Part shown: positions 46,301-55,513 of the stretch, one piece after another | Layout: the number at the start of each line of letters is the position of its first letter | How positions within the stretch are numbered: the stretch's first letter is position 1 | NCBI GenBank assembly: GCA_006844765.1 | Contig: SPJV01000097.1 | Span: forward strand, 1-64,000 | Length of the DNA stretch: 64,000 bases | Origin: Alphaproteobacteria bacterium | GTDB lineage: Bacteria > Pseudomonadota > Alphaproteobacteria > UBA8366 > Aestuariispiraceae | Direction: 5' to 3' | Position numbers and translations under genes: made by a program | Notes under the pieces: model-generated | Databases searched by the model: none | Told to the model about the DNA's origin: nothing | What the model saw: the letters and a program-made list of their open reading frames with translations, nothing else

Positions 46301-46710
46301 GATCCGTCAGGCGTTCTAACCAGTCTGACATTCGGGGAAAGCAGATCAAGGGAGGTGAGGCGTGGGTGCCCTTCGAGGGCGGCTTCAAGAGAAAAACCAA
46401 CGGACACGGATCTCAGCCGGGCGACGGGAAGCACAGTGCCTTCCGAGAGGATGCGAACTTCCGGTGCAACGACATCGATTGCCCGGTCCCAGCCGGCCCA
46501 AATCAATTGGGGCTCGCCAAGCTCAATGCGTAAGTTCGCCCCCGGCTGGTTGATTGCTTCTTCGATCTGAGGGGCCAGGAAACCAAGCGAAACCGGGCCT
46601 TCTGAAAGGCGCCAGATTGCACCGCCGGCAAGAATGATCAACCCCGCAAGCAGAGCCAGCACAAACTGAAAAGAAAATCGCAAAGCCGCGCGGGTCACTT
46701 CGGTCGGCAC
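43294..46710 (-). CDS. AsmA/YhdP-like inner-membrane protein
   Basis: A 1138-aa protein with one N-terminal transmembrane helix (about 13-33) and a very long periplasmic part rich in beta-strand repeats, ending in an AsmA-like C-terminal region (KLEGQFSYLDGALSIEEARAYGTSLGITAEGKV-type segments). Such proteins (YhdP, TamB, AsmA) bridge the periplasm and help phospholipid transport to the outer membrane. Acidic tracts occur at about 845-860. It stands alone between dusA and glnE. Confidence 0.8.
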   Translation of the reverse strand: MPTEVTRAALRFSFQFVLALLAGLIILAGGAIWRLSEGPVSLGFLAPQIEEAINQPGANLRIELGEPQLIWAGWDRAIDVVAPEVRILSEGTVLPVARLRSVSVGFSLEAALEGHPRLTSLDLLSPNVRLVRTPDGSIRLRLDDGADQSENDANTNESATTSPLDILGFLRSEKDPKDPLSELNRISLVDGSVILDDHATGRYWRLSGVTADFTRDDTGLWATANGHINLNGSKAGMQVTASLPHDASRVDLSVSAHDVPLSVLTIIDENIGEVDKLAHGSVTLSGSFDLEHKRHDATVDVLTELGGAHLTATIAESENAFIAEGSFQGLHPPTLAKAIPILEEISAVNLPLKGTFNFAGMLDGTVESATLLINAGEGRLVVPELLPDPVPITDATTTLNLTDGGNGIEIESLSLGLGGPRVEASGSLKSTDGEDASTLQDINLEAVLTTFPLEKLDLYWPPALASPAREWVVGNMPSARVHQASIRFQGTLQDMDPDTLRIGELGGDIDFDQTEVHYLRPMPPATDVAGHAQYDAKSFSIDVQSGRVGAATLKEGRVDIFGLDIGKENIDIDIKVNTPIKDALLLLDTDPYRLIEDLGIDPNGIAGSADVTAHFAFPLLNALKASDVVFKADAQLAGVSMKEQNTDILVEADSLFLQVNNAGLALSGPALLDSIPSQIAIQEFFKNTGAERRRVNVATRLTPADLVPHGLDFTDFTEGSAATDLSLVEMRDKSRRFDIAMDISDLAILTADYGFEKQRSVPGNATLSIEQVPGAETQISAYAINTDGLKARGAARFTENFGQFLEFTAETLEVGDDRVALRVSRLPNDGYRIDAKGPRVEIQPLLDLMEDDEDSEEPETAEPPVPGPPISVFANIGTLTAGDARRLDSVRLEAHYDGLHVDTLKLDARVGEEHPLTIAYVPVSGGQHDLSVTSSDAGSALKALDVTDRIQGGSLSLSGTRPTPDAALEGRLTVENYTLSKAPVLAKVLEFMSLTGILSALGDSGLSFDKLEGQFSYLDGALSIEEARAYGTSLGITAEGKVDVDADTIDLNGTVATMYTISRIFENIPILNIIVGGKEGLFGANFRVRGAVEDPEVSVNPLSALAPGFIRTLFNQLPTADPDALQETPSPPGSDSDR

Positions 46711-46956
46711 CTGTCTAATGTTAAACCACGAGGCGCGCGTAAGAACGCCGTTACTTTATCGATCCCAGTATCGTGACGCTTGTAGCATGATGCCATTGGT
46801 TGCGCCATGTTAGCCCGGTCAGGATTTTACCTTTGGCAAGCCTGTGTCAGTCTCTAAAACGGTCAAGAGAACAATATCAGTCGCGCGCGTCAGAAGAAAA
46901 CGAGAATCCGGTGAGAATTGCCGGGCTTTTGGCGTAAATGGAAAGAATAGGTCCCG

Positions 46957-49932
46957 ATGATGGAGCAAGAGATCAGCAGCGGCGAAACACCTGGCTTCTT
47001 TCAACACCTCGACCCGATGCAATTTCCGTTGCCGGATGGTGGGGCTGAAGAGGTCCCCGAGATCACGTGCCGCCCCCCCTTGGAAGACGGAGAGGGATTT
47101 TCTGCGGCGATTGAGGATTTGCTATCCGATGAGAGTGCCGGGCGATTGGCCCGCTTTACCGTCACGCATAGCCCATACCTGCGTCAGTTGTTGGCTCGGG
47201 ATGGAGATGTCTTTCTTGACGTGTCACGCATCGGGCCGGATGCGTTCCTGGCGAAGACTTTGGCGGAAATGAAGGACCGAAATGCCGGTCAGGATGTAAA
47301 ATCTGTAATGCGGCGGTTGCGCCGTGGGAAGCGGCGGATTGCCTTGGCGTCTGCCCTTGCCGACATCGCAGGGCTTTGGTCTTTGGAGCAGGTAACCACC
47401 TGCCTAAGCGATACAGCTGCGGTGGCTTTGGATGAGGCACTGGCTGTTGTCATGGCTGACGTCCGGGGCGCGCCGGAGCCCTATGGCAAGGGCGTCTTTG
47501 TGCTCGGCATGGGAAAGCTCGGCGCGCGTGAGCTTAACTACTCTTCGGATATCGATATTATTGTTCTCTATGATCCGGCGTTGTTTTTGGATGCTGACCG
47601 GGATCGGCTTCGACAGGATATGGTACGCGCAACCCGTCTTTTGATGCGGGTTATGGATGAGCGCACAGCGGATGGTTATGTTTTCCGTACCGATTTGCGG
47701 CTGCGACCGGACCCCGGAATGACGCCGCTCGCCATGACCGTGTCGGCAGCGGAAACCTATTATGAGAGTGTCGGGCAGAACTGGGAACGGGCGGCGATGA
47801 TCAAGGCGCGTCCGGTCGCCGGTGATCTGATGCTTGGCGAAAACTTCCTTGCCCATATTCGGCCGTTTGTCTGGCGCAAACATCTCGATTTTGCGGCCAT
47901 CGAGGATATTCACTCCATCAAGCGGCAAATCAATGCCCATCGGGGTGGGGCCGCCGTGGCTGTCGAAGGTCATAATATCAAGATCGGGCGAGGCGGTATT
48001 CGGGAGATCGAGTTTTTCTCCCAAACGCAGCAGCTGATCTGGGGGGGGCGTCAGGCTGCCTTGCGCGGACGGGGGACGATTGAAGCGCTGAATGCCCTGA
48101 CCAACGCCGGCCATGTAGAGGAGGGAACGCGCGACAGCATGGCGGAGGCTTATCGCTTTCTGCGCACGGTCGAACACCGGATCCAGATGGTGAATGACGA
48201 ACAGACTCACTCCCTGCCGACCACAGAGGAAGGTTTGCTGAGGATCTCGCAGTTCTGTGGCTTTGAAACGTTTGAGCCCTTTCGCAAGGCGTTGTTGGAA
48301 CGTCTTCTGACAGTCGAACGGCACTATGCTGCCTTGTTTGAAGATTCATCCGACCTTGGGGGCGGCGGATCTCTGGTCTTCACCGGGACGGAGGATGATC
48401 CGGAAACCTTGGAGACACTGGCGGGGATGGGTTTCAAGGACCCGTCCAGGGTGGCGGCCCGGGTTCGTGTCTGGCACCACGCTCGTTACCGCGCGACACG
48501 CAGTGAACGGGCGCGCCAAATCCTGACTGAACTGAAGCCAACCCTCTTGAATGCATTGGCCCGTACAGCTGATCCCGATGACGCTTTCATCCGATTTGAT
48601 CAGTTCCTAGAGGGGCTGCCGTCGGGTGTTCAGTTATTCTCCCTCTTCCATGCGCAGCCTGTGTTGCTTGATCTGGTGGCGGAATTGATGGGCAATGCGC
48701 CCAGGCTCGCTGAGTGGCTGGCGCGGAAACCGATCCTGCTGGATGCGGTTATGTCCCCTGATTTCTTCGATCCAGATGAGCCCGTCGAAGTGATGCGGAA
48801 GACCTTGGGCGCGATGTTGGCGCATGCCGGATATTTGGAAGACGTGTTGGATGGCGTCCGGCGCTGGTCAAATGACCGGGGCTTTCAGATCGGTGTTCAA
48901 TTGCTGCGCGGAATTGCCGATGGGGACAAAGTCGGTCAGACAATCAGCGATGTCGCAGAGACGGCTTTGAACGCCCTGACGCCTGCTGTTATCGAAGCCT
49001 TTGCCGAACGGCATGGGCATGTTCCCGGTGAAGGCTTCGCCATCATCGCTTTTGGAAAGCTGGGGGGATGTGAGCTTCTGCATCGCTCCGACCTCGATCT
49101 CGTCTTTGTCTATGATGTTGCGGAGGGCGCGTCGGCCTCGGATGGCGAGAAACCATTGGGGCCGGCGGTCTATTACCTCCGTCTTTGTCAGCGCCTGGTC
49201 AGTGCGATTGCCAGCGAGACGGCGGAAGGTCGCTTGTATGAGGTGGATAACCGCCTCCGTCCCGCCGGGCGTTCGGGGCCGCTGGCCACGCAGTTGGAGA
49301 CTTTTGAGAGCTATTACAGACTGCCGGATGGGGAGGCCTGGACCTGGGAGCATATGGCGCTCAGCCGTGCGCGGGTGATCTGTGCGAGCCCGGTCTTGAA
49401 GGCGCGATTAGAGACAATGATCGACGCAGCCTTACGCCAAACACGCGATCCCGGGCCCTTGGCAAAGGATATCGCGAAAATGCGGGAGCGGATTCGCGGT
49501 CAGTTCCCGGGGCGTTCGGCTTGGGCGATCAAGTATCGCGCGGGTGGGTTGGTGGATCTTGAATTCACCGTCCAATATTTGGTTCTGCGTCACGCAAAGG
49601 ACCATCCTGAAATCTTGAAGCGCAATACGGGCGAGACGTTGGAGGCCCTGGAGAATGCCGGCCTGCTCGAAAAGTCTGACTTTGACGCGCTTCGGGACGC
49701 TTTGCGCTTATGGCGTCGCTTGCAGGCGGTGATCCGATTGACCACGGAAGGTGACTTCGACCCGGAGACGGCGCCGGAGGGGCAAAAGCAGGCACTTGCC
49801 CGGGCCGCATCGTTCGAAAGCTTCGACGACCTTGCCGCTCGTATGGAGACGGTCGCCGCTCAGGTCGCGGAAATTCATGATCGTTTGCTGATCGAGCCCG
49901 CGCGGGCGGCAGGCTTCGGGGAAGAGGCTTGA
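46957..49932 (+). CDS. glnE: Bifunctional glutamine synthetase adenylyltransferase/deadenylase
   Basis: Controls GlnA activity by adding and removing AMP under PII control. The 991-aa chain has two nucleotidyltransferase domains: the N-terminal one with GMGKLGARELNYSSDIDIIVLYD (deadenylylase half) and the C-terminal one with AFGKLGGCELLHRSDLDLVFVYD (adenylylase half), each with its aspartate pair. GGIREIEFFSQTQQLIWGG and GGLVDLEFTVQYLVLRHA are the conserved regulatory and RRLQ helices. Length fits the family. The start is ATG 46957; an upstream AAAGAATAGG is a modest ribosome site. Confidence 0.95.
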   Translation: MMEQEISSGETPGFFQHLDPMQFPLPDGGAEEVPEITCRPPLEDGEGFSAAIEDLLSDESAGRLARFTVTHSPYLRQLLARDGDVFLDVSRIGPDAFLAKTLAEMKDRNAGQDVKSVMRRLRRGKRRIALASALADIAGLWSLEQVTTCLSDTAAVALDEALAVVMADVRGAPEPYGKGVFVLGMGKLGARELNYSSDIDIIVLYDPALFLDADRDRLRQDMVRATRLLMRVMDERTADGYVFRTDLRLRPDPGMTPLAMTVSAAETYYESVGQNWERAAMIKARPVAGDLMLGENFLAHIRPFVWRKHLDFAAIEDIHSIKRQINAHRGGAAVAVEGHNIKIGRGGIREIEFFSQTQQLIWGGRQAALRGRGTIEALNALTNAGHVEEGTRDSMAEAYRFLRTVEHRIQMVNDEQTHSLPTTEEGLLRISQFCGFETFEPFRKALLERLLTVERHYAALFEDSSDLGGGGSLVFTGTEDDPETLETLAGMGFKDPSRVAARVRVWHHARYRATRSERARQILTELKPTLLNALARTADPDDAFIRFDQFLEGLPSGVQLFSLFHAQPVLLDLVAELMGNAPRLAEWLARKPILLDAVMSPDFFDPDEPVEVMRKTLGAMLAHAGYLEDVLDGVRRWSNDRGFQIGVQLLRGIADGDKVGQTISDVAETALNALTPAVIEAFAERHGHVPGEGFAIIAFGKLGGCELLHRSDLDLVFVYDVAEGASASDGEKPLGPAVYYLRLCQRLVSAIASETAEGRLYEVDNRLRPAGRSGPLATQLETFESYYRLPDGEAWTWEHMALSRARVICASPVLKARLETMIDAALRQTRDPGPLAKDIAKMRERIRGQFPGRSAWAIKYRAGGLVDLEFTVQYLVLRHAKDHPEILKRNTGETLEALENAGLLEKSDFDALRDALRLWRRLQAVIRLTTEGDFDPETAPEGQKQALARAASFESFDDLAARMETVAAQVAEIHDRLLIEPARAAGFGEEA

Positions 49933-50023
49933 GGCGCCGTGTCACCGTTCTAAAATCACCCGCTCATCTCATGCACCACAAACAACAGATAATCGTCGAT
50001 CTCTAAGACTAAGGAGTTGAAAC

Positions 50024-50488
50024 ATGTCCGTATCCGAAGGCGATGCCTGCCCTGAGTTCTCCATGCCGAGCGACGGCGGGGGCACGATCAGCCTCGCCGA
50101 CCTCAAAGGAAAGCCGGCGGTGATCTATTTCTATCCCAAGGACGACACCCCTGGCTGCACAAAGGAAGCCTGTGGGTTCCGGGACATGCTGCCCGATTTC
50201 TCCGGTGTTGGGGCGGCGATCATCGGGGTCTCGAAGGATAAGGTCGCGAAGCATGATAAGTTCAAAGCCAAATATGAACTGACCTTTACCCTGGGCTCCG
50301 ACGAAGACGGCGCGGTATGTGAGGCCTTTGGCACCTGGGTTGAAAAATCCATGTATGGACGAAAGTACATGGGGATCGAACGCGCGACCTTCCTGGTTGA
50401 TGCCGATGGCAAGATCGCCAAGGTCTGGCGGAAGGTGAAGGTCAAAGGGCATGTGGAAGAGGTGCTGGCCGCAGTCCAGGCACTTTAG
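50024..50488 (+). CDS. bcp: BCP-type peroxiredoxin
   Basis: Thioredoxin-dependent thiol peroxidase of 154 aa that reduces alkyl hydroperoxides and H2O2. The peroxidatic Cys45 in TPGCTKEACGF is followed by Cys50, the resolving cysteine of BCP proteins of this type. It lies 91 bases after glnE, an arrangement seen often in alphaproteobacteria. The ATG at 50024 is preceded by AAGGAG. Confidence 0.93.
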   Translation: MSVSEGDACPEFSMPSDGGGTISLADLKGKPAVIYFYPKDDTPGCTKEACGFRDMLPDFSGVGAAIIGVSKDKVAKHDKFKAKYELTFTLGSDEDGAVCEAFGTWVEKSMYGRKYMGIERATFLVDADGKIAKVWRKVKVKGHVEEVLAAVQAL

Positions 50489-50502
50489 TAGGTCCTTGAA
50501 AG

Positions 50503-50528
50503 CAACGGGTGGGGTGTCGTTGATTTTT
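50503..50528 (+). terminator. Weak terminator-like hairpin after bcp
   Basis: CAACG at 50503-50507 pairs with CGTTG at 50518-50522, followed by A and five T. Only a 5-bp stem with a 10-base loop; function uncertain. Confidence 0.3.
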
Positions 50529-50598
50529 CGAGACGCAAATCCTCAGCACGTGGATTTCTGAATCACCACCCCCCTTGATGAGCATGTAGAGGAACGCT

Positions 50599-51420
50599 GT
50601 GACGCTCGCCGATCTCTCACGACAGGTTTTGCAGACTGCGGGCGCCCGCGATAAGGCGGCGGCGGCGCGGGCCGTGGCGCGTGCCTATGCGGATGACCCT
50701 GCCATGTCGCTGGGAGATACCGGGGCGCAGGATCGTCCCGCGCGACCTGATGAACCGCCCCTGATGCGGCCCGGCGCTGTGCCGCGACGGCGGATCAATC
50801 GCGGCACGAAGGGGCGGGTGGCGCTGCTCCACGCCTTGACGCATATCGAACTGAACGCCATCGATCTCGCCTTTGATATCCTCGCCCGCTTTGCCGATGC
50901 GCCCTTGCCGCGTGCATTCTTCGAAGATTGGCTGAAGGTTGGCGATGATGAAGCGCGTCATTTTCTGATGCTGGATGACCGGCTGCGGGAATTGGGCAGC
51001 CATTACGGCGAACACCCGGCCCATGACGGGCTTTGGGAGGCCTCGGAAAAGACCGCGCACGATCTCATGGCCCGCCTTGCCATCGTGCCCATGGTGCTGG
51101 AGGCGCGAGGCCTGGACGTCACGCCAGCCATGATCGACAAGCTGGACGCTGCAGAAGATCCCGAAAGCGCGGCCCTGTTGCGCATCATCCACGACGACGA
51201 AATCACCCATGTCGCCGCCGGAACCCGTTGGTTCAAATATCTCTGCACCATAGAAGGAAGCAATCCGGTAGACCGCTGGCAAGACTTGGTCCGAACCTAT
51301 TTCAAGGGTGACCTGAAACCACCATTCAATGACGATAGCCGTGAAAAGGCGGATTTCGGCTGGGAGTACTATGGGGCATTGGTTGAGCAAGATGGCCCAA
51401 CAACAGACGCGACGCCTTAG
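50599..51420 (+). CDS. DUF455 ferritin-like protein
   Basis: A 273-aa DUF455 protein. The helical core has ELNAIDLAFD, DEARHF and HDDEITHVAAGTRWF, whose Glu/His residues give a ferritin-like di-metal site. Close relatives are annotated only as ferritin-like; tRNA-modifying (MiaE-like) relatives share the fold. It follows the bcp gene by 110 bases, and this glnE-bcp-DUF455 order supports it as a core gene. The reaction is not known. Confidence 0.85.
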   Translation: MTLADLSRQVLQTAGARDKAAAARAVARAYADDPAMSLGDTGAQDRPARPDEPPLMRPGAVPRRRINRGTKGRVALLHALTHIELNAIDLAFDILARFADAPLPRAFFEDWLKVGDDEARHFLMLDDRLRELGSHYGEHPAHDGLWEASEKTAHDLMARLAIVPMVLEARGLDVTPAMIDKLDAAEDPESAALLRIIHDDEITHVAAGTRWFKYLCTIEGSNPVDRWQDLVRTYFKGDLKPPFNDDSREKADFGWEYYGALVEQDGPTTDATP

Positions 51421-51480
51421 TCTGTGATCAGACGATATTGTCGTTCGGCGCGGCGTTCTTCACTTTAAGCCGGCCATGGC

Positions 51481-51514
51481 GCAGTCCTATCGAATATGCA
51501 GTCCTATCGGATAT
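51481..51514. repeat. 17-base tandem duplication
   Basis: Two adjacent copies of a 17-base unit (51481-51497 and 51498-51514) differing at one base (gaatat vs ggatat), followed by a TATCGA-rich tail to about 51531. It lies in the gap between the convergent DUF455 and clpB genes. Confidence 0.6.
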
Positions 51515-51572
51515 ATCGAGTATATCGAATAGAGTGTTCATGACGACAAGACTGCGCCAATTCCGGGATTCC

Positions 51573-54167
51573 TTAAGCAGCGGCCGCCAACACCTCGCCA
51601 TTGACTGTCAGGCCGTCATCGCCGGCGGAGACGCGGACTGTGTCGCCTTCGCCGATGCTGCCATCCAGGATCAGACCGGCGAGCGGGTTCTGCAGATGCC
51701 GTTGGATCACCCGTTTGAGCGGTCGGGCGCCATAGGCCGGGTCATAGCCGGCATTCGCCAGCCAGGCCATTGCCGCTTGATCCAGTTCTACCGAAATCCG
51801 GCGGTCGGTCAGTAGTTTTTGCAACCGGGCCAGCTGGATTTCGACGATGCCGGACATATGCGACCGATCAAGACGACTGAACAGCAGGATCTCGTCGAGG
51901 CGATTGAGGAATTCCGGTCGGAAGGCGTGGCGAACCACGTCCATCACCTGTCCCCGGACGGCTTCAACATCCTCGCCCTCGGGCTGTTCGGCCAGGAACT
52001 CTGCACCCAGGTTTGAGGTCATGATGATGACGACATTCCGGAAGTCCACGGTCCGGCCCTGACCATCGGTCAGTCTGCCTTCATCCAGAACCTGGAGTAG
52101 GACGTTGAAGACATCCGGATGTGCTTTTTCGACCTCGTCGAACAGCACCACCTGATAGGGGCGCCGACGGACGGCTTCGGTCAACGCGCCGCCTTCGTCA
52201 TAACCGACATAACCGGGAGGCGCGCCGATCAGCCGAGAAACGGAATGCTTCTCCATAAACTCCGACATATCGATCCGGGCCATGGCTTGATCGTCGTCGA
52301 ACATGAATTCCGCCAAGGCCTTGGTAAGCTCTGTCTTACCGACGCCGGTGGGGCCGAGGAAAAGGAAGGAACCGATAGGTCGGTTCGGGTCTTGCAGACC
52401 GGCACGGGCGCGGCGGACCGCATGGGCAATGGCGCCTATTGCTTGTTCCTGCCCGATCACCCGCTTGCCGATAAGCGCTTCCATCTTCAACAGCTTTTCA
52501 CGCTCACCTTCCAGCATCTTATCGACGGGGATGCCGGTCCAGCGAGAAACGACAGCGGCAATGTCGTTATCTGTCACTTCCTCGCGCAGCATCGCGGCAT
52601 CGCCTTGCTCCTCGGCAAGCGCGATGCGCCGCTCCAGATCCGGCACTACGCCATAGGCAAGCTCTCCGGCCTTATCGAAACGGCCATCGCGCTGCGCCTG
52701 TTCCAACTCGGTCCTGGCCGCCTCAAGCTGTTCCTTAAGATCATGGGCAGAGGACAGCTTGTCCTTCTCCGCCTGCCATTTGAGTGTCAGGTCTGCGGAT
52801 TGGGATTCGAGGCCTTCCAGTTCCGTTAAGAGCTTGGAGAGGCGGTCTTTCGATGCTTTGTCGTTTTCCTTCTTCAGCGCTTCCCGTTCGATCTTCAGCT
52901 GAACGATGCGCCGGTCGAGCTCATCAATTTCTTCCGGTTTGGAATCCACTTCCATCCGCAGCCTACTTGCCGCCTCATCCATCAGATCAATGGCTTTGTC
53001 CGGCAGGAAGCGGTCGGTGATATAGCGGTTGGACAGCGTGGCGGCGGAAACGATGGCCCCATCCGTGATGCGCACGCCGTGATGAAGTTCGTATTTTTCC
53101 TTCAAGCCGCGCAGGATCGACACAGAATCTTCCACGGTCGGTTCCGAGACGAAGACCGCCTGGAAGCGCCGCGCAAGAGCAGCGTCTTTTTCGATATGTT
53201 TGCGATGTTCATCCAGCGTTGTGGCACCGACGCAATGCAGCTCTCCGCGCGCCAGGGCAGGCTTCAGCATGTTGGAGGCATCCATCGAGCCTTCAGCCGA
53301 ACCAGCACCAACCAGGGTGTGGAGCTCGTCGATGAAGAGGACAATGCCCCCAGCAGCGGCGCCCACTTCTTCCAGCACCGATTTCAGGCGTTCTTCGAAT
53401 TCACCGCGAAATTTCGACCCGGCGATCAAGGCGGCAAGGTCGAGCACCAGCAGCTTCTTGTCGCGCAGTGCTTCCGGCACATCGCCATTGATGATGCGCA
53501 ATGCCAGCCCTTCAACGATGGCTGTTTTGCCAACGCCCGGCTCTCCAATCAGGACGGGGTTGTTCTTGGTCCGGCGAGAGAGAACCTGAATGGTTCGGCG
53601 GATTTCCTCGTCGCGTCCGATGACGGGGTCAAGCTTACCCTCGCGCGCCGCCTCGGTCAGATCGCGGGTGTATTTCTTAAGCGCATCATAGTTGTTTTCC
53701 GCCCCGGCCGTATCGGCGGTGCGGCCTTTGCGCATATCCTTGATCGCGCCATTGAGTGCTTGCGGGGTCGCTCCGACCTCTTTCACGAACCGCGCCGCAT
53801 CGCTGCCTTCTGCCATCGCGCAAGCCAGCAGCAGGATTTCGGCCGTGACGAAGCTGTCATTGTTCTTCCGGGCGAGCTGTTGGGCATTGTCGAGGAGCTT
53901 GGCCAGCCGGGTGTCGAGATGCAGATCGCCGGCGCCCGCGCCTTGGACAGATGGCAGCTTGGCAACGGCTTGATCGACGAGAGACTTGGCGCGTTTGGCA
54001 TCGCCACCTGCCGACGTGATCAGGGTAGCGGCCAAGCCTTCCTCATCATCGATCAGGGCTTTCAACAGATGTTCGGGAACCAGACGTTGGTGGTTTTCCC
54101 GGACGGCGATGGTTTGGGCAGCCTGAATGAAACCGCGCGCCCTTTCGGTGAATTTTTCGATATTCAT
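51573..54167 (-). CDS. clpB: ATP-dependent disaggregase ClpB
   Basis: Hexameric AAA+ chaperone that solubilises aggregates together with DnaK. Domains in order: Clp N-domain (about 1-145), first ATPase with GEPGVGKT (Walker A, near 205), coiled-coil M-domain (about 400-520), second ATPase with GPTGVGKTE (near 605) and the C-terminal small domain. The 864-aa length is full. A sigma-32-type promoter is visible upstream (54267-54296), fitting heat-shock control. Confidence 0.97.
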   Translation of the reverse strand: MNIEKFTERARGFIQAAQTIAVRENHQRLVPEHLLKALIDDEEGLAATLITSAGGDAKRAKSLVDQAVAKLPSVQGAGAGDLHLDTRLAKLLDNAQQLARKNNDSFVTAEILLLACAMAEGSDAARFVKEVGATPQALNGAIKDMRKGRTADTAGAENNYDALKKYTRDLTEAAREGKLDPVIGRDEEIRRTIQVLSRRTKNNPVLIGEPGVGKTAIVEGLALRIINGDVPEALRDKKLLVLDLAALIAGSKFRGEFEERLKSVLEEVGAAAGGIVLFIDELHTLVGAGSAEGSMDASNMLKPALARGELHCVGATTLDEHRKHIEKDAALARRFQAVFVSEPTVEDSVSILRGLKEKYELHHGVRITDGAIVSAATLSNRYITDRFLPDKAIDLMDEAASRLRMEVDSKPEEIDELDRRIVQLKIEREALKKENDKASKDRLSKLLTELEGLESQSADLTLKWQAEKDKLSSAHDLKEQLEAARTELEQAQRDGRFDKAGELAYGVVPDLERRIALAEEQGDAAMLREEVTDNDIAAVVSRWTGIPVDKMLEGEREKLLKMEALIGKRVIGQEQAIGAIAHAVRRARAGLQDPNRPIGSFLFLGPTGVGKTELTKALAEFMFDDDQAMARIDMSEFMEKHSVSRLIGAPPGYVGYDEGGALTEAVRRRPYQVVLFDEVEKAHPDVFNVLLQVLDEGRLTDGQGRTVDFRNVVIIMTSNLGAEFLAEQPEGEDVEAVRGQVMDVVRHAFRPEFLNRLDEILLFSRLDRSHMSGIVEIQLARLQKLLTDRRISVELDQAAMAWLANAGYDPAYGARPLKRVIQRHLQNPLAGLILDGSIGEGDTVRVSAGDDGLTVNGEVLAAAA

Positions 54168-54266
54168 GGTCTTCCTTTCAACCTCTACCCGCGGTCTCCT
54201 TCATGCAAAAGCAAGACCGCTCGGAGTTGCACTGAATGCGGACCCGTCTCGCGGCATCCACATTTT

Positions 54267-54296
54267 ATATATGGGTGGCGGATTCTTCCCAACAAG
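54267..54296 (-). promoter_or_regulatory. RpoH-type heat-shock promoter of clpB
   Basis: On the minus strand, CTTGTTG (54296-54290) and CCCATATAT (54275-54267) are separated by 14 bases, matching the sigma-32 pattern CTTGAAA-N13-17-CCCATnT in spacing and at most positions. The -10 lies about 100 bases upstream of the clpB ATG (54167). Confidence 0.65.
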
Positions 54297-54363
54297 GTCT
54301 TTGCAAAGGCGTTGAGCCAGCATAGGGTGCGCGCGATATGAGACAGTCTTTTCGGGGGGTCAC

Positions 54364-55512
54364 ATGGTCAATTCCTCGGTTGCCGAGATGGAATCGGTTG
54401 GGCCCGAAGTCGCTATCGATCAGGACGGGTCCATTCTTCGTATAACATGGCCGGATGGCACTCAGCACCGCTTTCATGCGATGTGGCTGCGCGACAATGC
54501 GCGCGAGGCGGAATTCCGGCACCCTGGCAATGACCAGCGTCTTTTCGACATTACTGACGTCCCGGAAGATGTTGCGATTTCCTCTGCCGCCGGCCTGCCG
54601 GATCAAGGCATTTCCGTTCGTTTCTCACCTGAAGGTATTGAGTGCCGGTATCCGCGGCGATTTCTGACAGCCCATGCCTATGACATGGTCCGGGCGCCGT
54701 CTCGTCGGCTCTGGACAGGGGCAACCCATGGCGGGGCTCGCTTTCATGACTATGATGCTGTGCAGAAGGATGGTCAGGCGCGGAAGGCCTGGCTTGAGGA
54801 TACTGCGCGGGATGGCGTGTCTTTCCTGGAGAATGTCCCGGTAGAAGAAGGCGCGATCCTGGACGTCGTCTCACAATTCGGCTTCGTGCGTGAAACCAAC
54901 TACGGCAAGCTTTTTGAGGTCCGGGCGGAGAGTAAACCAACAAACCTCGCCTTCACCAACCAGGGCCTGAATGTGCACCTGGACAACCCGTATCGCGATC
55001 CGGTGCCGGGGCTGCAGCTGCTGCATTGTCTGGAACAGGCGGATGAAGGTGGCTTGTCGGTTTTCATTGACGGTTTCTCCGTTGCCAATGATCTGCGGGT
55101 GTCCGACCCGATGGCCTTCAAGATGTTAAGCCGCCATTGGGTGCCCTTCCGTTTTGCTGATGAAGCGGCGGACTTGCGGGCGCGCGGTCCCTTGATCGCG
55201 TTGGATGATCGGGGAAATGTGATGTCGGTGCGATATAATAACCGGTCCATCGCACCCTTCGATATCGGCTTTGATCAGATGCCTGACTTCTATGCTGCTG
55301 TTCGCAAGTTTGCGGGTCTTTTGCTGGACGAGCGCTTTGAATTGCAGGTGCGGCTGGAGCCGGGGCAACTCGTGCTGTTTGACAATCAGCGTGTTTTGCA
55401 TGGCCGGCGCGGCGACTTTGTCGGACGCCGACACCTTCAGGGGTGTTATGCCGACAAGGACGGGCTGATGAGTTCCATCCGTGTTTTGAACCGAGACATT
55501 AAGGGGGAGTAA
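54364..55512 (+). CDS. Gamma-butyrobetaine-hydroxylase-like Fe(II)/2OG oxygenase (TmpA-like)
   Basis: A 382-aa member of the BBOX/TauD group. The iron motif is HLD (His205, Asp207) with distal His346 (LHGRRG) and an arginine for 2-oxoglutarate. The N-terminal domain keeps WLRDN (41-45), but the usual zinc cysteines C-x-C-x2-C are replaced by Ala46, Glu48 and Phe51, so it probably binds no zinc. Coupled with an HD-domain gene one base away, it resembles TmpA, which hydroxylates N-trimethyl-2-aminoethylphosphonate; gamma-butyrobetaine or trimethyllysine are alternatives. Confidence 0.72.
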   Translation: MVNSSVAEMESVGPEVAIDQDGSILRITWPDGTQHRFHAMWLRDNAREAEFRHPGNDQRLFDITDVPEDVAISSAAGLPDQGISVRFSPEGIECRYPRRFLTAHAYDMVRAPSRRLWTGATHGGARFHDYDAVQKDGQARKAWLEDTARDGVSFLENVPVEEGAILDVVSQFGFVRETNYGKLFEVRAESKPTNLAFTNQGLNVHLDNPYRDPVPGLQLLHCLEQADEGGLSVFIDGFSVANDLRVSDPMAFKMLSRHWVPFRFADEAADLRARGPLIALDDRGNVMSVRYNNRSIAPFDIGFDQMPDFYAAVRKFAGLLLDERFELQVRLEPGQLVLFDNQRVLHGRRGDFVGRRHLQGCYADKDGLMSSIRVLNRDIKGE

Positions 55513-55513
55513 A

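Noticed and set aside
46711..46956. Possible small gene between the AsmA-like gene and glnE
   Set aside because: Only short frames without ribosome sites; most likely two divergent promoters.
47404..48324. 306-codon open frame opposite glnE
   Set aside because: Shadow of the GlnE coding frame; no domain recognised.
53079..54341. 420-codon open frame opposite clpB
   Set aside because: Shadow frame; clpB motifs, start and promoter are on the other strand.
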